From Dioscorea cayenensis subsp. rotundata (Eukaryota; Streptophyta; Magnoliopsida; Dioscoreales; Dioscoreaceae), in the NCBI RefSeq assembly GCF_009730915.1, contig NC_052487.1:2418001-2482000 (forward strand): a stretch of 64,000 nt of DNA, given 5' to 3'. The notes below the pieces were generated by a model. The model was given only the letters and a program-made list of their open reading frames with translations. It did no database searches and was not told where the DNA came from. Made by a program: the position numbers and the translations under genes. The stretch's first letter is position 1. Every line of letters starts with the position of its first letter. This document shows, piece after piece, positions 24,556 to 35,701 of the stretch.

Positions 24556-24764
24556 CCCAAGAAATTTTTGTACTTCCGGGTTTCGTATTCGGGTTCATCC
24601 TCGTCGCTGGATGAATCCGTAGCGTCGGGGTCGGAGAAGACGACGCTGAGCTTTCGGAGCTACCGTTCGGATTCGGGTCGGGCTCTCAGTTTCGGATCCG
24701 GACTTTTTCCCCACTTCCTCCGCATCCGATTCTGATTCACCAGCTGCCGCTGCGGACCTGGCAT
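24556..24764 (-). pseudogene. Truncated CRF-type ERF pseudogene (unit 1)
   Basis: Starting at the ATG complement at 24764, it matches the first 60-odd codons of the intact ERF at 30775-31548, including the [13 protein letters not shown] stretch of the CRF domain. Codon 35, CAA (Gln) in the intact gene, is TAG here (24662-24660). Beyond about 24574 the homology stops: roughly 600 bases encoding the AP2 DNA-binding domain and C-terminus are missing. They are replaced by some 18 bases that look copied from nearby sequence. The 5' leader is also interrupted by a MITE at about 25110. No functional ERF can be made. Confidence 0.88.
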
Positions 24765-25109
24765 TTTGTTTTTCTCTCCCTTTTTTTCCTCAAAAAAAAA
24801 AAAGGTTTTTTTTTCTAGGGTTTCAAAATGATATCTATAAAATGAAGAAATCCGAAGGATTTTAATCTGTAACCAGCCCTGAATGCATGAAAAATCAACA
24901 TAAAATCTTCAAAAACAAAAGAAATTTCCAGACCTAAAGAAAGAACAAAGAAAAAGGGGAAAAAGAGCATACCATGAGGAATGGAAGGGCATAGAGGCTG
25001 AAACGGATCCTCTTTGCGAGCGGGGACGAGAAGAGGAAGAGAAGAGAGCGAAAGAGAAGGATTCAGAGAACCCAGAAGACATAAGTCCCAGCGCTACTCT
25101 GCTCCCCGG

Positions 25110-25481
25110 GTAAATTTTTTTAGTAGGTCACTAAACTTTGGCTCATTGTCACTTTGATCATCGAATTTCAATTTGCATTAATTTGGTCACTCAGCTTTAA
25201 TTTGATTTCATTGGGTAGTAAATCAAGAGATTTTGGCTCGCAAATAAATAATGTGGCTCTTTTTCGATGACATGCACACTTATAATAGACTCAATAATGT
25301 ACCATGGGATGGCTGATTCTAATTTTCAGACAGCTATGTAATCAATTGGGGGTTGAAATCATTGATTTATTATCCAACGAAATCAAATTAAAGTTAAGTG
25401 ACCAAATTGATACAAATTGAAGTTTGGTGATCAAAATGAAAATGAACCAAAGTTTAGTAACCTACTAAAAAATTTATCTCA
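25110..25481. mobile_element. Foldback-type MITE in the leader of the ERF pseudogene
   Basis: The ends are long inverted repeats: AGTAGGTCACTAAACTTTGG at the left and, inverted, CCAAAGTTTAGTAACCTACT at the right; homology continues inward to AATTTGATTTCATTGG / CCAACGAAATCAAATT. The unit 2 counterpart has an uninterrupted CTGCTCCCCCGCTCCC. Imperfect flanks GCTCCCCGG and GCTCCGCCG may be a diverged 9 bp target duplication, which would suit a Mutator-type origin. It has no coding capacity. Confidence 0.8.
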
Positions 25482-26524
25482 GCTCCGCCGCTCCCAGTCC
25501 CCCCGCCCAACCAAAAGAGGAACAAAAAGAAGCCATCTTTGAGAAGAGAGCCGCATTTAAAGCGAAAACAAAGCCCCCACCCACTCTCTAATAAGTGGAT
25601 AGATAGATGAGAAATCAATGGTTGAGATTTCTCTGATTAATCTTTCTATCAATCTGCGCGAATCTTAAAGCCTTTAATATTAACTAAATAAATTTATTTA
25701 TAAAATATTTATTGTATTATTTATTTATTTATTTGGGAAAAATAAATAAATTGGGTAACTAACTTGTCAACCTTTCTTGTTCATATAAGTCAATCCAAAA
25801 TTTATATTTTCACAAGTTCCATCGAATGGCAAATAAGTATTGAATTGCAGTAGGTACAATAGCTTAAAGACTTTACAAGAATAAATCCATCATATCATAC
25901 ATAGCCTTGTGAAGGAGAAAATACTATTCTAGTAAGAATAAAGTTTTGAACCCTATCTTTTCAACACCTAATGATGAGTTACTGTTAAACTATTAGTAAT
26001 TCCTCACTAGATATTAATAATAAAAATGTTTTGTTAGGGTGTTTAACATTGAAAGATAAAATATAGTATTAAAAGTAACTTTTTATTTTAGTTGGCCAAA
26101 ATTCAACTTAAGTAATACCAATAAAAAAATATATTTTTATATGAAAATTTTATTTCTGTAAAGAAAGGTAACTATTTACTTATATCAATAAAATTTTAAA
26201 TTAATTATTAAATATATTTATTTTAAAATTCAAATAAGTACCCAAGCCAACTTGTTTAAATGAGTGAATAGGACTTTATTCTCAACCAAAGCATGAGTAA
26301 TTTAGAGTTTAGTACACCGGACGTAGCAAACAAGAATGAAGAATTTTGCATACATTAATAATGTTAAAAAAACCCATTAATTAATTGTTAAATAAATAAA
26401 CTAATTAGTAGTGAAGGGCAGCACCGCCGAACAACCTCCAACTGCACATTGATCCCACCCAACTACGTGACAAACAAAGTTGGTAAACCTTGACTTCGGC
26501 TCATCATGTTAGCCATCCCCCAAC

Positions 26525-26983
26525 TAGTTGTGTAAATAATACACCTCTACTCGCAAGCTACTCGGGCTCGACTAGGTGAAAACTCAAACTCGGTTCGGTC
26601 ACAGTCGAGCCAAGCTCGAGCTCGAGTAGTCGAGCGAGCCGAGATCGAGTATTATGATACTTGGCTCGAGTGCTCGCGAGCATAATCAAGTATGTATGTA
26701 TATATATATATATATAATATTAGATTTATTTGATAAAAATCAAGGGGAAAAACTTTCGAGAACGAGTCGAGCTCGAGCTCAAGCATAATGTTTATGGTTA
26801 TTTTCAGCTTTTTCGAGCTTAATCGAGCGAGCTCGAGTAGCTCGATTTATGTACCGAGTCGAGCTCGAGCTATAAAATAAATACTCGATCGAGCTCGAGC
26901 CGAGTATCGAATACCGAACTTTCAGTCGAGCTCGAGCTCGAGCTCACTACTGCTCGGCTCGAACTCGATCGATTACACCCCTA
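26525..26983. mobile_element. Non-autonomous hAT-type element with 8 bp target duplication
   Basis: The element is flanked by perfect 8 bp repeats CCCCCAAC (26517-26524 and 26984-26991), the size made by hAT transposases. The ends are short imperfect inverted repeats: TAGTTGTGTAA at the left and, on the opposite strand, TAGGGGTGTAA at the right. The body is packed with overlapping GAGCTCGAGCTCGAG/CGAGC motifs in both orientations, so most of it can fold on itself. The corresponding site in unit 1 (near 20597) is empty (CCCACAAC). No transposase is encoded. Confidence 0.88.
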
Positions 26984-28053
26984 CCCCCAACATATATATA
27001 TATATCTGCACATCAACTGTAATAAATAACACATCAACTGTTATAAACAGTACTGTTAAATTTCAATGCAATAATTATTTAAATATTTATCTAAATATTT
27101 ATTGATGATACGGTTATAAATATATATTAATAAATATTTTTTATTAAAATTTAAATAGAAAAAATGAATTCTAATTCCATGAAAGTTTCAAAAGATACCA
27201 AATAGACTTCTGACATTTAAATTTACCAAATAGTATCTTTTTTTTTACAGTTTACTTTTCAATCATTACAGTTTACTTTTCAATTAATGCAGCTCACTCC
27301 GTTATTTTATTCTATTTTACAACATATATTTCCCGCTTAAAGCATATACTTCCCGTTTAACATTGCGTGTTTTTGTTTAACAACATAAGTTTTCATTTAA
27401 CATATAGCACATTTATATTTAAAATTTGATTTTTGTGCTTAAAATTATGGCTTAAAGTTTGTTTTTTTTCACTTAACCACATAAGTTTCATTTAACATAT
27501 AGCATATTTAAGTTTAAAATTTTATTTTTCTAGTTTAAAATTATGAGTTCCGTTTAAAATTTTGTATTTTCGCTTAAAAACTGAAAGTCAACCTATATAA
27601 CATCAGTTACATTTATGTCAACATCAATCACCTTTATATCAGAAAGGTCTGAAAAATAATCTATCAGAAAAAGAAATGCTTTTTTGGGAATACTCAAAAT
27701 AATGAGGTTTTTTTTGTGAATACCTAAACTATGGCTGGACTTTTTGTCCATATTAATAGATTTAAATATAACAAATTATATGTATGTATATTTTTATATA
27801 AATACATATGTATCTTAATGCATGATTTATATAGATATATCTACACACAATAATAAATATTTTTTTATTAAAAATTTAAACATAACAAACAATGCGTATA
27901 TAAACTTTTCTTTGTATAAATACGTATATACGTAGATGTGTATCTTAATGCATGCTATTTATATGATGAAATGCTTGAGAGAAACCCGTGAACAAGAGAG
28001 AGAGAGAGATTGAGAGAGAGAGAGAGAGAAATCCGAGAACAAGAGCGAGAGAG

Positions 28054-30431
28054 ATGGCGACGATGGAGTACTGCGTGACGGGAGGGACGGGGTTGATAGG
28101 ATCGTACCTGGTGAAGGCCTTGCTCGACAAAGGCCACAAAGTCCGGGCAACCGTCCGAGATCCCGCCGATGAGACCAAGGTGAGCTTCTTCTTCAGCTTT
28201 CATGGCGCCCAGGAAAGGCTCAAGCTCTTCAAAGCCGATCTAATGGTGGAAGGGAGCTTCGATGAAGCCATTGATGGTGTTGATGGTGTTTTCCACGTTG
28301 CCTCCCCTGTTCTCGTTCCCTACGATGAAAGGATTCAGGTAAGAGAGAGTGAGATCTGAAACCCTAATGCTAATGCCCACCAAGTGTTTGTTGAAATGCT
28401 CAAATGAGTAGAAAGAATGGATTTGTAGGAAACTTTGATAGATCCGACTGTGAAAGGCACGATCAACGTGCTGAGATCTTGCGCGAAGGCAAGATCGGTG
28501 AAGAGAGTGGTGCTGACTTCGTCGTGCTCATCAATCCGCTACTTTGAGGACGCCACTCGCGCGTCGCCGCTCAATGAATCGCACTGGAGCGATCTGGAGC
28601 ATTGTATTCGAAACAATGTGCGTTGATTCCTGATTTTTGTTGAGTTTTTTTTAGGGATTTGATTGGGAATTTGGTTGGAATCGCAGTTGTGGTATGCGTA
28701 CGCGAAGACGACTGCTGAGAAAGAAGCATGGCGGCTTGCGGAAGAGCTAGGGTTTGATTTGGTGGTGGTGAACCCTTCCTTCGTTATTGGGCCGGTGATC
28801 TCGCCGGAGCCGACGAGCACTCTCCGGTTGGTCCTCGCCCTACTCAGAGGTCTCACTCTCACTCTTTGATTCCTTTTTAAATATTTATGAAAAAAATAAT
28901 TTTAGAATATCTCCAATCAAGAACCGGCTCGCAAATAATTGTATGTCACTGTAGCAGTACTATTTATTTATTTATTATTATTTTTTTTTTGCTTTTCTGT
29001 TTGTTTTTTATGTTTTATATTTATTTTTTTCCCCTATTTTTTTGTTTTCTTTTTTTATTTCTAATTTCATATTTTAATCAAATTAATAACTTTATGATTT
29101 AAGTTTATATTTTTAAATTAATAAAAAAATTAAAAATTAAAAATTTAAAAAAAATAATACATGAAATATTAATTTATTAAAATAAAAAAATTACACAAAA
29201 TAAAATAAAAACATAAAAATAATTTTAACATGGATTATCATTGATAGTAATAAAAAAAATCAAACCACAACCATGTCCCAAAATTAAAGTTGATTAAATT
29301 TGTTAACACTAGGAATATATATAAATTGTTAAGTGGGAATAATATTTTTTAGAATATTCTATTTTAAAGTAAAAAATAGAGTTGATGGGCGGAGAAATTT
29401 TCACCTTAGAAACTTTATTTTTATGTGTTGAAACTTCAAATATAGAGTTTTGGGTTAGAGATGTATAAATGCTGATAATTTAAAAAAACTATAAACAAAA
29501 TTTGAACTTTTCAGAGATGTTAAGTCATTTTATTTATTTGGGTTATAGCTGATCCATAAAATAGCTCAATGGTATAGGACAAAAATGGCAAGGGTTGAAA
29601 AGCAAAGGTTTAAATCATTTCCCGGGAGAACTAGGGGAATAGTAATTTTTTCCATTTAGGGATGCAAGGTAGACAAGCCATCGTACCATCTCCATATATA
29701 TCTTATCCTTTGGACAATCATTTAAATAGGTGCATTTAAGGTTTATTTGTAAAAAAAATATTTATTTGGTCTCAATAATTATAATTTTGTTATGATATAT
29801 ATAAAAGAACAAAGTTTTTTTTATTTTTTTGGAAAGAAATAAGAGTAATTTCAACATTCCGTAAGAACATAGGCAAATACTTACATTTAAATCTCTATAT
29901 ATCTCTCTATTAAAATAAAAACAAAATTTAATGGAAGTTTTTGGACTGTAAGAATTAAGTATTTATTTCATGTGCATAAATATGATGGTAATTTTTAAAA
30001 TCAGGTGAACGAGATGAGTATCCGAACAAAACACGTGGGTTTGTGCACATAGAGGATGTGGTGCGAAGTCACTTGTTGGCAATGCAAGATAGCAGAGTCA
30101 CAGGCAGGCTTGTTTGTTCAAGCAATGTGGCTCATTGGTCTGAAATTCTTGAAATGCTCAAGACCAAGTACCCTTCTTATGCTAATGCAATACCTACCAA
30201 GTCAGTGCAATTTATTTATATGATTTATGTTTTTAATGTCTTATTTAACTGTTTAATGAAATTTGAAATTAATGGATATCCAGGTGCAGTGTTGTGCAAG
30301 GAGATGACAAACCACACAGCATGGATTCCAGCAAGCTCATCAACTTTGGAGTTCCAGCATTGAAGACTATTCCTGAGATGTTTCATGACTGCATTAAGAG
30401 CTTCCAAGACAAAGGGTTTCTCACTCATTAA
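28054..30431 (+). CDS. TKPR2: TKPR2-like tetraketide alpha-pyrone reductase, copy 2
   Basis: Exons 28054-28338, 28429-28617, 28687-28849, 30005-30200 and 30284-30431 have exactly the same lengths as those of copy 1 and give 326 residues. The glycine motif TGGTGLIG and catalytic YAYAK are preserved. The few substitutions against copy 1 are scattered, for example SFFFSF for SFLFTF, FHVAS for FHAAS, NPSFVIG for NPAFVVG and NKTRGF for NKTVGF. The leader is a GA-rich run (about 27996-28050) partly duplicated relative to copy 1, and TATAAATA lies at 27915-27922. A poly(A) signal AATAAA is at 30470-30475. The gene converges on the intact ERF, with 343 bases between the stop codons. Both paralogues look functional; whether they are redundant cannot be told from sequence. 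Confidence 0.9.
29548..29640 (+). repeat. Possible tRNA-derived SINE remnant in intron 3 (copy 2)
   Basis: TAGCTCAATGGTATAGGAC resembles a pol III box A, and about 40 bases later AAAGGTTTAAATCATTTCCC resembles a degraded box B. The order and spacing suit a tRNA-related SINE head. The same patch is in copy 1 near 23340-23410, so it predates the duplication. No poly(A) tail or target duplication is clear. Confidence 0.35.
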
Positions 30432-30774
30432 CCTTTTCTTGTTTTAAGGTCAAAAGTTTTACTTCAATCAATAAAGACCCATCTTATTTTAAGGAAGACA
30501 CAAAGCATCAATGTTGAGAAGTATCAAATAATTATCAACTTGTTATATGGTCATTAAAATAACCAATCATAGAATTGACTTTAAACATACAAACCAACAA
30601 GATTCATAAAACTTCTTGGACGGTGGGTGGGTGCTTAAACCCCGGAAAAACCCAAGAAATTTTTTACATGCCAATGCGAACAACCAAACACTATGACATA
30701 AATTGAGACATAATATTAATAATAATAAACTAATTTTTGTACTCCCTAAAGCCTGCAAAAAAAAATGTATTATC

Positions 30775-31548
30775 TCATATATCAAAGCTGAAATCCATCC
30801 ACTCATCAAGATCAGCAAAATCCAGCCCGGTTAAATCAGAGACGCTTGATATATGTTCCCAAAATGGTGATTCTGGTTGCAACCCGAAACCCGGTAACGT
30901 CATTAACGGATCCTCTCTAACGAAAAACTCCGTTAACATCCTCGAATCCGCATCCGCAAACACGTCAAGCACTGAAGCAGGAGATGGGACTGAGAACAGA
31001 TTCGGATTCGGTTGCTGATAAGAGGATCCGGAAACAGTGGCGGCGGCTGCGGCGGCGCGTTTCTCGGCGTCGATGCGACGGGAAGCGGCTTGGTAGGCGA
31101 GAGCGGCTTCGTGCTCGGTGTCGTACGTGCCAAGCCAGACCCGAACGCCCCTTAACGGGTCGCGGATCTCAGCCGCCCATTTGCCCCAAGGGCGATATCG
31201 GACTCCTTTGTGCTTCGAGGATCCGATAGAGGATGAAGGTAAGAGTTTTCCGTTTTTAGCCCTCGAAGCAGTCAGGGTTTTACGGGGTTTAAAGGAGATG
31301 GGGCCAATCGCGAGGGAGGGCAAGATGGGGATTTCACGCAAAACACGCTTGGCTTTCTTCCGGGTTTCGTATTCGGGTTCATCCTCGTCGCTGGATGAAT
31401 CCGTAGCGTCGGGGTCGGAGAAGACGACGCTGAGCTTTCGGAGTTGCCGTTCGGATTCGGGTCGGGCTCTCAGTTTCGGATCCGGACTTTTTCCCCACTT
31501 CCTCCGCATCCGATTCTGATTCACCAGCTGCCGCTGCGGACCTGGCAT
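30775..31548 (-). CDS. AP2/ERF transcription factor, CRF-like (group VI/VI-L)
   Basis: The coding region is intronless, 257 residues. The AP2 domain (about 114-166) has [17 protein letters not shown] and [20 protein letters not shown], with the Ala and Asp typical of the ERF subfamily. N-terminal to it, [20 protein letters not shown] (37-56) is the CRF domain that defines cytokinin response factors. The C-terminus ends in an acidic segment, [15 protein letters not shown], a likely activation region. By overall form it is closest to the CRF10/ERF118 branch. In the 5' region a conserved donor-like CG|GTATGC (near 31757) and T-rich tract suggest a leader intron, which is inference. It is convergent with TKPR2-like copy 2 and is the intact counterpart of the pseudogene at 24556-24764. 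Confidence 0.92.
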   Translation of the reverse strand: MPGPQRQLVNQNRMRRKWGKSPDPKLRARPESERQLRKLSVVFSDPDATDSSSDEDEPEYETRKKAKRVLREIPILPSLAIGPISFKPRKTLTASRAKNGKLLPSSSIGSSKHKGVRYRPWGKWAAEIRDPLRGVRVWLGTYDTEHEAALAYQAASRRIDAEKRAAAAAATVSGSSYQQPNPNLFSVPSPASVLDVFADADSRMLTEFFVREDPLMTLPGFGLQPESPFWEHISSVSDLTGLDFADLDEWMDFSFDI

Positions 31549-32153
31549 TTTGTTTTTCTCTCCCTTTTTTTCCTCAAAAAAAAAAAAGGTTTTTCTTTTC
31601 TAGGGTTTCAAAATGATATCTATAAAATGAAGAAATCCGAAGGATTTTAATCTGTAACCAGCCCTGAAAGCATGAAAAATCAACATAAAATCTTCAAAAA
31701 CAAAAGAAATTTCCAGACCTAAAGAAAGAACAAAGAAAAAGGGGAAAAAGAGCATACCGTGAGGAATGGAAGGGCATAGACGTTGAAACGGATCCTCTTT
31801 GCGAGCGGGGACGAGAAGAGGAAGAGAAGAGAGCGAAAGAGAAGGATTCAGAGAACCCAGAAGACATAAATCCCAGCGCTACTCTGCTCCCCCGCTCCCA
31901 ATCCCCCCCGCCCAACCAAAAGAGGAACCAAAAGGAGCCACCTTTGAGAAGAGAGCCGCATTTAAAGCGAAAACAAAGCCCCCACTCTCTAAGTGGATAG
32001 ATAGATGAGGAATCAATGGTTGAGATTTCTCTGATTAATCTTTCTATCAATCTGCGCGAATCTTAAAGCCTTTCATATTAACTAAATAAATTTATTTATA
32101 AAATACTTATTGTATTATTTATTTATTTATTTGGGAAAAATAAATAATTGGGG

Positions 32154-35086
32154 CCCAAGTCATGCCTTTTGGTGACTTTACCGAACTCCAAGTTATAATC
32201 TTCGCGCGTGATTATCCTTGTTTTCCCTTTTTATTTATTTATTTATTCTTTTCATGCCACTGAAAACTAATCCATTCTTTAATTGTATCTTGAGTTTTTG
32301 TTTTTTTTTTTTTGGTTTTATTTAATATCTTTTTTTGGAAATTAAGTGAAAATTTTATTTAATTTAATAAAAAATTATAAATGACGCAAGTGTCACGTGA
32401 AGAGCAAGTAAACGAAGACACCTAAAACACTCCGGCTGTCACGTGAGCACATAATTAATTATAAATCATCTTTCCATCAACGTCTGAATGAGTGAAGGGA
32501 ATCTTGAATAATTCAATTTTTAATCTTGTGAATTGATGTTAAACCATTAAAAAAAATCGAAAATTGACAACTAAAATATTATTCTAAATATTTTAATTTT
32601 AATAAAAAAAAGCACCGAGTAAATTATATGAGTACCAATTCCGAATCACGTCTGCACGCACTCCCTGAACATTATTATTATTTTTTTAATAAAAGATTAC
32701 AAATCTTGAGGGAATATTAAAATGATAAACATGTCATTACTGATACTTACCGGTCAAAATACTTGTCTAAAATGTAGTAAATATATTTAAAATATCTTAT
32801 ATATTTAGATGAGGACTAAACTGTCTTTGATTCAATTCAATGAATATCAGAACAAATTTAATAAGTATGGTGAGAAATCTGAATACAAGTATAAAGACAT
32901 CTAAAAATTTTAAATGGAAAACTAAAATTAAATGTACGTGTAAATAAGCTCAATCAATAGCGTGCCAAAAATTGAAACATTTACATTTTACAGACCTTGA
33001 CACAAGCATTTGTTAAATTGAGAACATATAAAATTGAAGTGCTGAAGACTAAGTAACAATATGGAAATATGGCCAAGAACTAGGGGTACTAAAAAAAATT
33101 TATTTCTGCCAATATTTTGAAAAAATTCAGCCAAAATAAAAATAATCATAAATTCAGTTACGATTCTTATTGAATTTCATTGGATTTCTTTTGGATTTAT
33201 CATCTATAAATAACCAAAAATAAAAAAATAAAAAAATAGATGAAACTATTTCAATTATCAACCATGACATTGAGTATGTGTTTTGAATTTCAACATTACC
33301 ATTTAACCTTGCAAGCGTAATGGTCTCTCTCTAAACAAAATAATGTCCATTACCCATACAAAATGATATTTATACCTTTTTTTTATTTATTTTTTAATAT
33401 TTTAATAACTTAAATAAATATGATTATTATAAATATTTTTTAATAAAATAATTAAAAAATCCAAAATTATTATATGATTTATATGGTTAATTAAAAATGA
33501 TTTAAAAAAATTAAATATTAAAGTGAAATGTGTAAATTAAAAATTAAATTATAACAATTAAAATAAAAATTATATTCGAATATTTGTATAAATAAAAAAT
33601 ATTTATTTAATATATTTTAATTTAATAAAAAAATTAATTCAAGATATTTGTTAAAAATTATTATCCATAATTCACTATTTATATATAAATATCATCTTTT
33701 TATCCAAATTTAATAAAAATAATTTTATCATATTTTTCACGACATATCGTTACCATTTCTATTACTTTATTTTTCATTCCCATTATCTCAATTGCCATTT
33801 CACAAACCAAACCCATTTGAATTTCTTAGTTCTCTAACATTCCAAAGATATTACCACTACTTAAAATATTAATTCAAATTTGTATAAATTACCCATGTCC
33901 CACGAAAGAGACGTTTAGTATCTTTTACCGTAGTTTCCTGGTTTTCATTGTTTTATTTTGGTGCATGTTATTCATCGTTTATTATTATTTTTTTAATAAA
34001 CTAAATTTTTTTTTCCCTATAAATAATTAAATAAGTTTGAAAAGATACATAAGAAAGACAACAAATTTTAGAAAAATCACACATAAAACATGGAACTATG
34101 TAATCAAATTCAAAATGTCATAAAATATACCAACAAAATTTATTATTTTGTATAATTTTATAAAATATTAGTTATTTTTTCAAAACTATCTCTAATTTAT
34201 ATCTTCACATTTCTTTTTAATATTTTAATAATAAAAAAATTTAATAAAATGTTTGAATAATTTAAGAAAAAAAATAAATAAATAAATTATGATATTTAAA
34301 AATAACAAATAAAAAAAATGATATTATGACAAATAAAAAAAAATGAAGAGAGTAATTGACTAAAAATTGATGAATGTTTATTACTGTTGTCAGCCAATTA
34401 GGTCCATACATGAGTTTACTCATAATAAACACAAAGTAAAGTACCGTTAAAAAATGCGCCAATTTTTTTTTTTAGATATATCAGAATCCCTATCAATTTG
34501 CAACAGTGCTTTTACTTATGTTTACATATTAATAATACAATTTAAATGTTAAAAAAATTCAGATTCTCATAATTGAAGTGATATCTTTAATTAGTTTTCT
34601 AAACAAGAAAAAAAACAAGGTAATATTCGGAAATATAAATAAATTTTAATTTAATAAAAAAATTAAAAAAACGTGATTAAAAGAAAAGAGCATATTAGAC
34701 TTTTTAAAAAAAAAAGATATTTGAAGGGATACATCAGCAACAACGCACCATCCATTCCGAGAAATCACAGCCGTCCATTCCTCATCAATATTAAGCCGTC
34801 CTTGATTAACGTTACTTCAGCTCCATTTTATATACATAATTTTTTAATGCATTTTCGCAAATAACCCCACTAATTTTTAAAAAATTTCCAAGACACAAGA
34901 TCCAGTACTTTCACGAAACAAAACGAACGTTATGAAAACTAAAAACTAAAACGAAAATCCATCCACGTTTCTCGGTTCCAACTCGTTTCCCTTTTTTCCT
35001 AAAATTTACAAGCTAACGTTAGAAAAAGAAATTTAAAAAAAAAAACAAAAAAAGCAAGACACCCATCCGACCGTTCAACAAGCAAA
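32154..35086. other. Long AT-rich intergenic region
   Basis: I see no gene or defined element. Two CACGTGA motifs lie near 32393 and 32441. The remainder is AT-rich low-complexity sequence with frequent AATAAA-like runs. Confidence 0.55.
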
Positions 35087-35632
35087 TCAAACGGCAGGGA
35101 GCGACTCCACACGCCAAGATCGATCCCCAAGATCCGACGGTCCACAACCAAGATCAGAGTAATCAAAGAGCCCACCATCAAACAAAACCCCATCGTCTCC
35201 GGCGACGTCCCTCTCCTCCATCCTCATCCCAAACCCTAACCCTCCATCAAAGATCTCATCATCAAACCCCCAGATCTGGTCTCCATAACCACCACCCTCC
35301 GCCTCCAACCCACCAATAACCACATCCACATCCTCTCCATCCTCCTCCGACCACACCGGCGCTGGCGGCAACCCTAACTCATCATCCGACGCCCCAAGAA
35401 GAAACCCAAGATCCGGCTGGGCTTCCTCCACTGCCGGCGCTGGCGCCGGCAACCCGATTTCCTCCTCTAAACTCTTCATCACAGAGGCCAAATCCTGTAC
35501 CATCGGATCCCTATCGCCGGCATCGACATCATCATCAAGCATATCAAGAAAGAGGTCATCTCGCAGCCGTTTCACTTCCGGCAACTCGTCGGAGTCCTCG
35601 CGCTGCCTCTTGGAACTTGGTATGTCCTCCAT
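35087..35632 (-). CDS. Acidic uncharacterised plant protein, intronless, 181 residues
   Basis: The ATG at 35632 follows a GA-rich leader. The N-terminal third is the most structured-looking part: a basic patch SSKRQRED, then ELPEVKRLRDDLFLDMLDDD and DPMVQDLASVMKSLEEEI (about 48-65), which could form amphipathic helices. The rest is Asp/Glu/Gly-rich with aromatic residues in acidic context (IWGFDDEIFDGG, LFDYSDL), like transcriptional activation or protein-binding regions. I recall similar small plant proteins with the EVKRLRDDL and QDLxSVMKSxEEEI signatures but no assigned function. Codon usage is GC-rich, unlike the surrounding DNA, which supports real coding. A TATA box lies upstream. Confidence 0.78.
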   Translation of the reverse strand: MEDIPSSKRQREDSDELPEVKRLRDDLFLDMLDDDVDAGDRDPMVQDLASVMKSLEEEIGLPAPAPAVEEAQPDLGFLLGASDDELGLPPAPVWSEEDGEDVDVVIGGLEAEGGGYGDQIWGFDDEIFDGGLGFGMRMEERDVAGDDGVLFDGGLFDYSDLGCGPSDLGDRSWRVESLPAV

Positions 35633-35693
35633 CTCTCTCTCTCTCAAACGAAGAAGAAAGATAAGACTTTGGGTAGATTGGGAACGAACAATA

Positions 35694-35701
35694 TTTATAT
35701 A
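35694..35701 (-). promoter_or_regulatory. TATA box of the acidic-protein gene
   Basis: Read on the minus strand this is TATATAAA, 62-69 bases upstream of the ATG at 35632. The intervening leader is GA-rich. Confidence 0.6.

Larger units (their letters stand above)
19828..25756. repeat. Tandem duplication, unit 1 (TKPR2-like gene plus ERF pseudogene)
   Basis: From AACTAACTTGTCAA at 19828 to AATTGGG at 25755, this unit is homologous in the same orientation to 25757-32153. Promoter, exons, introns and 3' flanks all align, so the unit was duplicated as genomic DNA. Differences include an internal promoter repeat, a 67 bp intron repeat, a deletion across the ERF gene and a MITE in the ERF leader, all in unit 1. 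Confidence 0.9.
25757..32153. repeat. Tandem duplication, unit 2 (TKPR2-like gene plus intact ERF)
   Basis: Direct repeat of 19828-25756; the junction falls where AATTGGGT meets AACTAACTTGTCAA. It contains a complete TKPR2-like gene and a complete convergent ERF gene. Compared with unit 1 it carries a 459 bp hAT-type insertion at 26525-26983 and lacks the promoter and intron repeats of unit 1. Having the intact ERF, it represents the ancestral arrangement better. Confidence 0.9.
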
